Positions 8,269-16,945 of a stretch of 64,000 bases of DNA are shown here, in pieces. The notes under the pieces were generated by a model. The model saw only the letters and a list, made by a program, of their open reading frames with translations. It was not told where the DNA came from and did no database searches. Numbering within the stretch: position 1 is the stretch's first letter; every line of letters starts with the position of its first letter. Source of the stretch: Bradyrhizobium sp. sBnM-33 (GTDB lineage Bacteria; Pseudomonadota; Alphaproteobacteria; Rhizobiales; Xanthobacteraceae); the NCBI RefSeq assembly GCF_032917945.1, contig NZ_CP136624.1, positions 2,666,001-2,730,000 on the forward strand, in the 5' to 3' direction. The position numbers were made by a program, and so were the translations under genes.

Positions 8269-9819
8269 ATGTTGTGGCAACGATTAATCCGTCCCGCTGC
8301 TCCGCGCGAGGTGCCGTACGAAGTGCGCCGGAGAGAGGAGCTGCTCGAACAAGCGCAACGCATCGCCCACGTCGGCTACTGGGAACGCGATCTCAGAACA
8401 GAACGGATCACCTTTTCGGACGAAGCATGTCGCATCTTCGGGCTCGCGCCGCGTGAGGGCACCATTACGACTGAGGAAGTGACCGAGCGGTTACATCCGG
8501 AGGATCGTGCAATCTGGAGCTCAGCACTAGCGCACACGCTACGCGGCGGCTCTCGCTGCGACTTTAATTATCGGATAGTGAGGCCGGACGGCGAGGTGCG
8601 GTTTGTCCACAGTCAGGGTGATCTGACGAGGGACGCGTCTGGCCGACCTCTCAGCCTGTTTGGAGCGGTCCAAGATGTCACCGATCTCAAACGGGCGGAG
8701 CATCTGACGCAGCTGGTTTTTGAGCGTTCACCGGATGCAATCTGCATCATTGGGCGGGACTATCGGTACCAACGTGTTAATCCGGTCTTCGAACTCATTT
8801 CGGGAAGATCAGCGAAGGATCTCGTCGGGATGCACGTGGCCGATGTCTTAGGGACTACAGTTTTTGAGCAGACGGTCAAACCCAAGCACGACCGATGTTT
8901 CGAGGGAGAAGAAGTCAGATATGCGGACTGGTTTACTTACCCTGACACTCGACGCTATATCTCGATAAGCCATTCGCCCTTGCACTCCAAGTCGGAGCGG
9001 GTTGAAGCCATCCTTTCGATCTTTCACGACCTCACAGACTATTCATTGGCGTCCGACGCCTTGCGATCGGCGCAGGCTGAGCTCGCGCACGCCAATCGCG
9101 TCGCAACCATGGGGCAACTCACGGCCTCAATTGCTCACGAGGTAAACCAGCCAATTAGTGCGGTGGTAATGAACGCACAGGCAGCTTTGCGCTGGCTCAG
9201 CGTTGATCCGCCCAATCTTGAGCAGGTCCGTCAGTCTCTAGACCTGATCGTTAAAGATGGGGTACGGGCCGGGGAAGTCGTGAGCGGGATTCGCGGACTT
9301 CTGAAGAAGGCACCGCCTCGGAAGGATGGCATCGACATCAACAACGCTGTCCTTGATGTCGTCGCTCTGACCCGAAGCGAAGTGCTAAAGCACGGCCTTT
9401 CGCTGCAGACAGACCTCGCGACCGGTTTACCGCTCGTGCAAGGCGATCGCGTCCAGCTGCAACAGGTGATTCTTAATCTTGTCATGAACGCCGTGGACGC
9501 GATGATTTGTATCGCGGACGCGGAGGAGCTCAGGATTAGCACTTCGAGCGATGCCTCTGACCGCGTACTCGTGTCTGTGCGGGATACCGGACCGGGCGTG
9601 GATCCGAATATCGTGGACCGCCTCTTCGAGGCCTTTTACACCACCAAGCCTGAGGGGATGGGAATGGGCTTGGTCATCTCTAGTTCGATCATCGAGGCGC
9701 ATGGGGGACGGTTATGGGTCACCGCGAATGAACCTCGGGGGGCTGTGTTCCAGTTTAGCCTGCCTGCAAAACAAAACGGCGTTTCTGGTGATAGACCGCG
9801 CCAAGTCTTGGCAGCATGA
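8269..9819 (+). CDS. Soluble PAS-PAS sensor histidine kinase
   Basis: A 516-residue protein. ATG 8269 is preferred because GGAGGGG lies 7 bp upstream; an in-frame ATG at 8254 would extend it by five residues. Order of domains: a PAS fold with PAC-like end (about 25-145; VGYWERDLRTERITFSDEAC to LFGAVQDVTDLKRAE), a second PAS (about 145-265), a HisKA dimerisation helix with the phospho-acceptor His in ASIAHEVNQPISAVVMNAQA (about 285-305), then a HATPase domain with N box LNLVMNAVDAM, G1 DTGPGVD and G2 GMGMGLVIS. There is no transmembrane segment, so it senses a cytosolic signal. The HEVNQP class resembles FixL/DctB-type kinases, but no heme-binding PAS signature is evident. No response regulator is adjacent. 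Confidence 0.93.
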   Translation: MLWQRLIRPAAPREVPYEVRRREELLEQAQRIAHVGYWERDLRTERITFSDEACRIFGLAPREGTITTEEVTERLHPEDRAIWSSALAHTLRGGSRCDFNYRIVRPDGEVRFVHSQGDLTRDASGRPLSLFGAVQDVTDLKRAEHLTQLVFERSPDAICIIGRDYRYQRVNPVFELISGRSAKDLVGMHVADVLGTTVFEQTVKPKHDRCFEGEEVRYADWFTYPDTRRYISISHSPLHSKSERVEAILSIFHDLTDYSLASDALRSAQAELAHANRVATMGQLTASIAHEVNQPISAVVMNAQAALRWLSVDPPNLEQVRQSLDLIVKDGVRAGEVVSGIRGLLKKAPPRKDGIDINNAVLDVVALTRSEVLKHGLSLQTDLATGLPLVQGDRVQLQQVILNLVMNAVDAMICIADAEELRISTSSDASDRVLVSVRDTGPGVDPNIVDRLFEAFYTTKPEGMGMGLVISSSIIEAHGGRLWVTANEPRGAVFQFSLPAKQNGVSGDRPRQVLAA

Positions 9820-10401
9820 GTCTCGATGCAAGTAGTCTGCTGGATCTGGCGGAAGGGTATCACAGGCGCATTGCCAACCCCTTCTCAGGCACCGAAAATA
9901 CTAGCGCTGCCCTGGCTCAACCGAGGAGGGCGGCTTGATGCAGGTTTAGAACACTTGCACTTCCGATCGATCTATGGGCTTCGCATTTCGGGTAAATAGA
10001 TCCAAAGATTCTAGGTCGGTTCCATCTTGGTCAGGCACGAGACGTGGTCGACTAGGCGCTCCGCAATGTCGGGTCGGGGTTGTTGAGGCAAACGGTTGAA
10101 CTCAATTATCGGTAGATGCCCTCTGATGTTCCTTGTCTTACAGCGCGGGCTGCCGGCGCCATCGGAGTAGAGTCACATTCGCTTCGAGACTTCGGTGTGA
10201 CTGATCCGAGCGCTGGGTCGCATTGATGCTAAGCTCGGCCTGGATCGTCGTATCGATCTTGCCCGGTTCTTGTTTGGAATCCTGCAAAATAGTGCCAAAT
10301 ATTGCTGGATTTCTGCTTCACATGGCGCTTGCTTCGCAAGTTTGCAGGAAAACAAACCGATCTTCCGACTAGAAAAGGTTGTCCAAGTACGGAGATTGCA
10401 G
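9820..10401 (+). other. Intergenic region upstream of ald; weak NifA/sigma-54-like elements
   Basis: No gene is supported here. A TGT-N10-ACA motif (NifA upstream-activator consensus) lies at 10127-10142. A GG-N10-GC element (TGGCGCTTGCTTCGCA) lies at 10323-10338, about 65 bp before the ald start. The -12 half departs from the TTGC consensus. TGT-N10-ACA alone is expected by chance about once per 4 kb, so a symbiotic promoter is only a possibility. Confidence 0.3.
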
Positions 10402-11148
10402 GTGAAGATCGGTGTTCCCAAGGAAATCAAGACGCACGAATATCGCGTCGGTCTGACGCCTGGAGCCGTCCGCGGATATGTGGCCGCCGGCCACAGCGTG
10501 CTGATCGAGACCAATGCCGGTGCCGGCATTGGCGCAACGGACGATAAATATCGCAAGGCCGGCGCAACGATTCTGGACTCCGCTCATGAGATATTTGCAT
10601 CGAGCGAGATGATCATAAAGGTCAAGGAGCCCCAATCTTCCGAATGGGCGCAGTTGCGAGAGAACCAGATTCTCTTCACTTATCTGCATCTGGCGCCGGA
10701 TCCGGAGCAGGCTAAGGGCCTGCTAAAGGCTGGGTGCACCGCAATCGCCTACGAAACTGTCACCGATGCGCATGGCGGTCTTCCGCTGCTTGCGCCGATG
10801 AGTGAGGTCGCTGGCCGGCTTGCGATCGAGGCGGCAGGTAGCGCCCTGAAGCGGTATGCGGGCGGGCGGGGGCTGCTGATCGGTGGCGTGCCCGGTGTTC
10901 AGCCGGCCCGCATCGTGGTGATTGGAGGCGGCGTAGTCGGTACGCATGCGGCACGGATGGCGGCGGGCTTGGGTGCCGAGGTCACGATCCTTGACCGGTC
11001 GATACCCCGGCTTCGTGAGCTAGATGAGCTGTTCGAAGGTCGCGTTCGTACCAGGTTTTCGACAATTGACACCGTTGAGGAGGAAGTATTTGCGGCCGAT
11101 GTTGTTGTCGGTGCGGTGCTCGTTCGAGGCGCGAGCGCGCCGAAACTA

Positions 11149-12432
11149 GACGACCGATTCCATGAAACCCGCGTGCTGCAGCAGGCTGAATTGATGGAAC
11201 GGACGGGTTGTTGGCGGATTCCTCGTTTGCGGTCGGCGAAACGAGGAGCTGTATCATGGCAGGATGGCGGCAAGCGGTCGAGTTGGCAATGAGTGATGAA
11301 GAGATTGCGACCTTGACGACGCTTTCGCGGTCGAGAATCGAACTGGCGAGCCGGGTGTCGCGGGCGCAGATGCTGCTGGCGTATCGGGAAAATCCTTCGT
11401 TCTGCGCGGTGGGCCAGAGACTTGGGGTCCATCATCAGACGGTGCAGCGCTGTGTCGAGCGGGCGCTGGCCGATGGCCCGCTGGCGGCCCTTGATGATCG
11501 TCCGCGACCGGGCAAGGAACCAACCATCACGCCGGAAGCCAAAGCCTGGTTGGTGTCGCTGGCGTGCGACAAGGCCAAGGACCACGGCTATCCACATGAG
11601 TTGTGGACGACGCGGCTCTTGGCGCGCCATGCGCGTGAACACGGGCCGGCGGCGGGGCATGCGTGTTTGGCCAATTTGGTCCAGGGAACGGTGTGCAAGA
11701 TCCTCGGCCGAGAGGAAATCAAGCCGCACAAGGTGCGTTACTATCTTGAAAATCGCGACGCCGAGTTCGAACAGAAGATGGCGGAGGTGCTGTGCGTCTA
11801 CCGCGAAGTCGAAGTCCTGAAGAAAGCCTCTGCCAAGGGAAAGAAGAAGCGGGGAAAGCCGGTGACGATCGTCTCCTGCGACGAGAAGCCGGGAATCCAG
11901 GCCATCGCAACGACGGCGCCGGATTTGCCGCCCAAGCCTGGCGTCCACGCCACCTTTGCGCGCGACCATGAATACAAACGCCATGGCACGCTCAGCCTGT
12001 TGGCTGGGATCGATCTGCTCACCGGCAAGGTCCACGCCCTTGTCAAAGATCGTCACCGCAGTCGAGAGTTCATCGAACTCCTCAGGCTTATCGATGCCGC
12101 TTATCCGCCGAACACTGCGATCAAATTGATCCTCGACAATCATTCCGCGCATATATCGAGAGAAACCAGAGCCTGGCTCGCCACTCGACCGGTGGGACGC
12201 TTCGAGCTCGCCTTCACTCCCAAGCACGGCTCATGGCTCAATCTCATCGAGGGGTTCTTCTCCAAGTTCGCCCGTTCAGTCCTCCGCCACATCCGGGTGG
12301 CCTCAAAACACGAACTCAAGGAGCGCATCATGGCCGGTATCGACGACGTCAATCGCCATCCGGTCATCCACACGTGGTCCTACAAACTCGCCGACGCCGC
12401 CTGATATGATTCGAACCAAGAAAACGCTAATC
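11149..12432 (+). mobile_element. IS630-family insertion sequence (copy 1) in ald
   Basis: A 1284-bp element flanked by the TA dinucleotide typical of IS630/Tc1 insertion (TA 11147-11148 and 12433-12434). Its ends are imperfect inverted repeats: GACGACCGATTCCATGA on the left, and GATTAGCGTTTTCTTGG read inward from the right. It contains one transposase gene in the same orientation as ald. A diverged relative is at 53204-54467. Confidence 0.9.
11256..12404 (+). CDS. IS630-family transposase
   Basis: A 382-residue transposase; the ATG at 11256 (MAGWRQAVELAMSDEE) is chosen because the second copy in this window starts at the same residue. The N-terminal half is a helix-turn-helix (VGQRLGVHHQTVQRCVERAL). 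The C-terminal half is a DDE domain with Asp in VSCDEKPGIQ, Asp in LILDNHSAHIS and Glu in LNLIEGFFSKFARSVL. No frameshift is seen, so it may be active. Confidence 0.93.
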   Translation: MAGWRQAVELAMSDEEIATLTTLSRSRIELASRVSRAQMLLAYRENPSFCAVGQRLGVHHQTVQRCVERALADGPLAALDDRPRPGKEPTITPEAKAWLVSLACDKAKDHGYPHELWTTRLLARHAREHGPAAGHACLANLVQGTVCKILGREEIKPHKVRYYLENRDAEFEQKMAEVLCVYREVEVLKKASAKGKKKRGKPVTIVSCDEKPGIQAIATTAPDLPPKPGVHATFARDHEYKRHGTLSLLAGIDLLTGKVHALVKDRHRSREFIELLRLIDAAYPPNTAIKLILDNHSAHISRETRAWLATRPVGRFELAFTPKHGSWLNLIEGFFSKFARSVLRHIRVASKHELKERIMAGIDDVNRHPVIHTWSYKLADAA

Positions 12433-12838
12433 TAGTCAGCCGCCGCATGTTAAGCTCGATGCGCAAAGGCTCTGTGATCGTGGATGTTGCTATCGATCAA
12501 GGCGGATGCTTCGAGACATCGCGTCCGACGACGCATGCTGATCCAACTTACGAGGTCGACGGCGTCATTCATTACTGTGTCGCCAACATGCCCGGAGCTG
12601 TCCCGCTTACCTCAAGCCAGGCACTGAATAATGCCACGCTGCCGTTTGGTTTGGCACTCGCCAACCAGGGATTTGCAACCGTGCTCGAAAATCCGCATCT
12701 GCGCGCAGGCCTCAATGTCTATCGGGGCCGGCTAACTTATAGGGCCGTGGCCGAGAGCCTCGGCCTGCCATTTTCACCGATCGAACAGGCTGCGGCCTGA
12801 TCCCAGAGGCCCCTCAAGGGCGTTTCCTCCCTGACTTG

Positions 12839-12869
12839 GGCCACTCCATTGGAGTGGCCTTCTTTGTTT
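12839..12869 (+). terminator. Rho-independent terminator of ald
   Basis: GGCCACTCCA and its exact complement TGGAGTGGCC (12839-12859) form a GC-rich hairpin followed by TTCTTTGTTT, 39 bp after the ald stop. Confidence 0.75.
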
Positions 12870-13265
12870 GGGTTCTATAGTTCGCTCAACGAAAAGTTGC
12901 CCTGGAACCAGAAGATCAAGGGGCAACGATCCCACACTCGACGTTTTCAAGCCGCCCGGCGATACGAAAGACGTGCTTTTGCGATAGTGGGGTGTAGGCG
13001 CGGCGCGTGCCATCGCGGTGCGATACTGTCGGCGCCTGTCCAGTTCTAGCCTTCGGCTTTCGGACCCCGGTCGCGCCATTCCCTTCCAGCTTCTTGATGT
13101 GAAGGTGGTCAGGCGCGCGGCGTACTCGCACGCTCCGCAGGAAGACTCGTCTGGAACGAGATGGAGTGCTCGGTTCAGTGGAGATGGCGGCCGACAGTGC
13201 GGACATGCCATCGAGGACCGGTTGTCCTTATCAAGACCATGATAGACCAAATCCTCCCGTTCGCT
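12870..13265 (+). other. Stretch without supported genes between ald and the IS21 end
   Basis: About 400 bp. Short frames on both strands lack starts, motifs or recognisable families; it may be degraded mobile DNA. Confidence 0.4.
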
Positions 13266-13345
13266 CACGAGTGCGTATTCCGACGATCGCGACCACCCGC
13301 TACGACGGATTGCGACCACCTATTCCGATCGATCGCGACCAGTGT
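13266..13345. repeat. IS21 right-end terminal repeats
   Basis: Three spaced copies of a GATCGCGACC/GATTGCGACC unit, in inverted orientation to the set at 20985-21082. They are probable transposase-binding sites. Confidence 0.65.
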
Positions 13346-13532
13346 GATGGTGCCGTCAGGTGCATTTTCTGATCTCAGTGTTTTGGCTCGGCGTCAAGCG
13401 CGGCGGAGGCCGTCCCCGTAGTCGACAGGAGGGACCCGCGCGCGCTGCGGAGTGCCCCCACGGCTGACGCAGCAGCGCGCGCGGGAGGTTCCTGTTGACC
13501 CACGGGGGCGGCCGGCGGGCTGGCGATGCGCT

Positions 13533-13712
13533 TCATGTTTTTGCTCCCGTGGGCGGCCTGCCGTTGGCCGGCGTTGTGGCGTCGGCCGGCGCCAGCCGCT
13601 CCTCGTCGGCTTTGAGCTTGCGCATGGACGGGCCGTCGAGCTCGATCCGATAAGCGTTGTGGACAATGCGATCCAGGACAGCGTCGCCGACGGTGGGCTC
13701 GCCGAACACGAC
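13533..13712 (-). pseudogene. istB: 3' part of split istB (IS21 ATPase)
   Basis: The reverse strand reads [20 protein letters not shown] followed by [20 protein letters not shown], ending at TGA (13533-13535). This is the conserved C-terminus of IstB proteins. It is exactly the part missing from the istB copy at 18709-19349, whose frame breaks at the same GEP codons. Confidence 0.85.
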
Positions 13713-13726
13713 AGAGTACCCCTATT

Positions 13727-14221
13727 TTGGAACGGGTCGTGTCTCACGTCACGATCACCGACCCGCATCATTTTCTGTTCGGGCACCGGCTTGAGGTGCT
13801 GAAGGAGCGGTCGGGGCGCGGTCCCGCCTACGTCGTTGTCGCGCTGCCCGACGGCCGGCGGCGGGCGGTTCGGATCGCGTCGACGGATCTTGCCGAGACG
13901 ATCACTGCCCGCCCAAACGCCGCCGATCTGCCGCGCATCAGTGCACGTACGCTGATCTCATTGATGCAACATTTGAGCGCGAGTCTGAGCCTTCTCGACG
14001 AGAAGGTGATTCGCGATGACCCACCGACCGCTTCCAGGTCGCGTTGCGTATCGACCCCTACCGACGTTGGCAAATCCACCTGGCCGTCCGGCCGACATTC
14101 CGCGCCTGTGGCCGAATCTGTCGACCGCGACGCAAACCCAGATCGCTCAAATCCTCGCCACGCTGTTGCGGCGGATGCAAGCGGTTCCCGGCACGCCCGG
14201 AAGAGGACTGGGTCGTGCTGA
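13727..14221 (+). CDS. DUF5372-family protein of cassette A
   Basis: The N-terminal 100 residues (VTITDPHHFLFGHRLEVLKE, then VVVALPDGRRRAVRIASTDL) match the pattern of small DUF5372 proteins found beside serine recombinases. Its counterpart in cassette B (VTDPTHPLYGRRFDLV) aligns well. The TTG start is supported because the cassette B gene also begins with TTG-Glu at the same place. After about residue 100 the frame continues 60 more residues that look out of frame, so the true product may be shorter. Function unknown; its fixed position suggests a recombination accessory or directionality role. Confidence 0.65.
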   Translation: MERVVSHVTITDPHHFLFGHRLEVLKERSGRGPAYVVVALPDGRRRAVRIASTDLAETITARPNAADLPRISARTLISLMQHLSASLSLLDEKVIRDDPPTASRSRCVSTPTDVGKSTWPSGRHSAPVAESVDRDANPDRSNPRHAVAADASGSRHARKRTGSC

Positions 14222-14240
14222 TCAGCTTGAACGTCGCTGA
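14016..14240 (+). CDS. Small overlapping ORF between DUF5372 and recombinase (cassette A)
   Basis: The ATG frame from 14016 contains IPRLWPNLSTATQTQIAQIL and ATLLRRM, a pattern I associate with short proteins encoded between the accessory gene and recombinase in such cassettes. Its C-terminus appears out of frame and it overlaps the DUF5372 frame heavily, so it may be decayed. Function unknown. Confidence 0.4.
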   Translation: MTHRPLPGRVAYRPLPTLANPPGRPADIPRLWPNLSTATQTQIAQILATLLRRMQAVPGTPGRGLGRADQLERR

Positions 14241-14547
14241 CGAGCGGCTCACGACAGCTGCAGTACCGCCTCGTCGATCGCGCCATCGGTCTGGGCTGGC
14301 CGCCGGAGCGCGTCCAGGTCATTGACGAGGATCTGGGCAAATCCGGTGCTGGCGGTGTGGATCGTCATGGTTTCCAGAAGCTCATTGCCGAGATCGGCCT
14401 TGGCAACGCCGGTCTCGTGGTGAGTCTCGATGCTTCGCGCTTGGCCCGCAATAACCGGGACTGGCATCAGCTTCTCGAACTGTGCTCGGTATTTGGCGTG
14501 CTGATTGCGGATGGCGAGCGGCTTTACGATCGATCATGTTGATACCT

Positions 14548-16610
14548 TCATTTGTTTGCTCTCGGGTCGAAAACGAGGTGATCTCGAGCTCCTGTCTTAA
14601 GCTCTCGCAACGCAACAATGCTGGCTTCCGTATCAGGAAAGAGGAATCGCTTGTCCCAGGGATCGCGCTGGATATCAATGGTGCCGCTGCGGATACGTCG
14701 CTTGATCCAAGAACTCGAAACTCCTAAACGCTTTGCCATTGCGGTCACCGGCAGCCAGCCAGCAATGTGACGAGCACGCGTTGTGACGCCGTCCTGCAGT
14801 ACGCGATGGCGCTGCCGCACGATCTGAACGGTTCGTACTGGAACATAATTTCGGCGCGGTGAGCGGTGCCCCTCCTGGGTCAAGGTATTGGCGATTTCGG
14901 CATCATCGAAACCCTGACGGGCCAGCTCAAGGATCCGTGCTTGCATCTCAGTCCCTCGAGTTAGAGCATGCAGTGCATGGACCCTCGGCTCGACTTCCAG
15001 TTCGGATATCTCGCCACCACACCAGACGATCCGGACCGCGATTCGATCGCGCGTGATGCGGTGGAGAACAACCTTGTCAAGCAGCGTTCGTAATAACTGC
15101 TTCTTATCTGCCCGGCTCACATCAGGCCGCTGCCAGAGCTCAGGCAAGTGTGGACCAAGCGCAAGAAACTCATTCTGCTCCTCTGGGGTCAACATGGCTG
15201 ATTTGCTCTTCGTGGCTCGGCGGGTGGTCAGCGCCTCTTCAGCCTGCCGGAGTTCGCGTAGCGCTCTTTCCCATCGCCGCTCCAGCTCAGCGGCGATGAG
15301 GCGATTGTCAGGATCGACCCGATTATACTGTCGTTCGGCCAGGAGTGCCTGATAGCGCAGTCGCTCAACCTGCTGCTCTTCGGCGCGATCAAGCGCTTCG
15401 TCAGTCTGCTGCCGCGCATTGAGCGCACGCCTCCAGGCCTCCACCTCAGCGGGAGCGATCGCTGCAAAGAAAGCAGCCACCACCTGTGCGTCGATTGGAT
15501 CGGCGGGAAGATGCTGGCATAGCGTCTTGCCTTGGTGGTTCAACAGGGAATTGCAGACGTAGCGAGACCCGCCCTTGTATTGTATCGACATCTTGTGGCC
15601 GCACCGGCCGCACCAAGTGATGCCCTGCAAGATAGCGGTCCCTTCTCGGGCACGCCACGCGTTTGATTGCGTTGGTATTCGGCATGGTTATCGCGCAACA
15701 TGGCCTGGATCCGCTCAAAGCCATCCCAATCGATGTATGCAGGATAGCGGTCCTTTACTACTACCTTCCACTCTGCCATTGGGCAGCGGGCCGTCTTCAG
15801 TTTACCACTTGCATAGGTCGTGCGGCAGGACTTGGTACGGCCATAGACGAAAGCGCCAGCATAGGCCGGATTCCTCAAAATTCCGGAAATCATGCTGGCT
15901 GATGGTGTCCGCCACGCAATATCGCCGAACCGGTCCCGCCGCGGTATGGAGAGCGCACGATCTCGGAATGACCGGATTACCTTGCCCACGGAGCCTCCCT
16001 CCAGAAATGTCGTGAAAACCAGTGATATCCGCTGCTGCACCTCCCTGCTCGGATCCTTCGATGCCACGCCATTGGCGTCACGCTCCAAACCCGCCGGTAA
16101 CAGTAACGTCAACTCGCCGCGCTCGGCCTTGGCGCGCAGCCCCGCCGTCAGACGGCCGCGCAGTGTGTGCAACTCCACTTCGGAGATTGTGCCCTTTAAG
16201 CCGAGTAACAGGCGCCCATTGGTTGAGCCAGGATCGTAGACGCCGTCGCGATCCGCAATGAGGCATTGCCGGTAGCCGCACAGATCGAGTAGCGGGTACC
16301 AATCAGAGCAGTTGCGCGCGAGACGTGTCACCTCGTAGGAGAGAATGATTCCGATTTCACCCAATGTGACGCGGGCGATAACGTCCTTGAAGCCCTCGCG
16401 ATGTGCGGCTGTCGATCCACTCAACCCAAGGTCGGCATCAACGACATCAATATTGGTATCATCCCAACCGAGATCGTTGGCTCGCTGTCGCAGTGCATAC
16501 TGCAGCCGCAGGCTTTCCTGGTTGGTCATCACCTGATGAGGCGTGGACTGCCGAATGTAAATTACGGCTCTGCGACACAGGTGGCTCCCCGTCACGAGAT
16601 CCGACCTCAT
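14548..16610 (-). pseudogene. Large serine recombinase of cassette B (single frameshift)
   Basis: The N-terminal part (16610 down to about 15620) has the complete catalytic start AVIYIRQSTPHQV with the active-site Ser, then DADLGLSGS, EVTRLARNCSDWYPLLDLCG, VYDPGSTNGRLLLGLKG and the recombinase domain ending ILRNPAYAGAFVYGRTK. Near 15625 a one-base loss shifts the frame. The other frame continues ILQGITWCGRCGHKMSIQYK (zinc ribbon), a coiled coil, and a C-terminal helix-turn-helix-like region (MAKRLGVSSSWIKRRIRSG). Restoring one base would give about 690 residues, the usual size. It may be a recently inactivated gene or a sequencing error. Confidence 0.85.
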
Positions 16611-16945
16611 GGCTCTCCTTCCAGCGAACCACGCGAGCTTGCCAATTTTGACTCGGAGCCGTGCCCTAAAGAATCATTTGTGGGCTGATTCGCCAAGCTC
16701 CTCAGCACCACGTCTCTTGAAAGCCGGAGCAAGTCTCGAATGCTTGCGAGCGAAAGCTTGCTTGACGGGACAGGCAGCCGCTCGCCATAGAGGTTGGTTG
16801 CTGAAGCTCGAATTCTCAGCAAAATGCCGTCGCGATAATGAACGAGAACGCAGCCGCCGGGTCGGAGCGAGCTTCCGGCCGATACCAAATCAAAGCGCCG
16901 TCCGTATAGTGGATGGGTTGGGTCGGTTACGGTAATCTGCTCCAA
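16607..16945 (-). CDS. DUF5372-family protein of cassette B
   Basis: A 112-residue protein from TTG 16945, ending in ATGA overlap with the recombinase start (16610). The N-terminus ITVTDPTHPLYGRRFDLVSA and the following strands (GGCVLVHYRDGILLRIRASA) match the cassette A protein. The overlap implies translational coupling with the recombinase, in line with an accessory role in integration or excision. Function unproven. Confidence 0.75.
   Translation of the reverse strand: MEQITVTDPTHPLYGRRFDLVSAGSSLRPGGCVLVHYRDGILLRIRASATNLYGERLPVPSSKLSLASIRDLLRLSRDVVLRSLANQPTNDSLGHGSESKLASSRGSLEGEP

Larger units (their letters stand above)
10402..12800 (+). pseudogene. ald: Alanine dehydrogenase gene interrupted by an IS630 element
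   Basis: The 5' part (10402-11148; GTG start with GGAG upstream) encodes residues 1-249: MKIGVPKEIKTHEYRVGLTP, the active-site region VKVKEPQ-like IKVKEPQSSEW, LAPMSEVAGRLAIEAA and the NAD motif VIGGGVVGTHAARMAAGLGA. The 3' part resumes in frame at 12433-12800 ([20 protein letters not shown], then [20 protein letters not shown]). Removing 11149-12432 plus one TA restores an uninterrupted frame of about 370 residues, the normal Ald length. The enzyme would reversibly deaminate L-alanine to pyruvate with NAD. As it stands it cannot be made intact. A hairpin terminator follows at 12839. Confidence 0.93.

Noticed and set aside
10899..12227. 442-codon open frame antisense to the IS630 transposase and ald
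   Set aside because: Spans the insertion junction and mirrors the codon pattern of the sense genes.
12774..13319. 181-codon frame on the minus strand across the ald terminator and IS21 end
   Set aside because: It runs through a terminator and mobile-element end repeats; no family resemblance.
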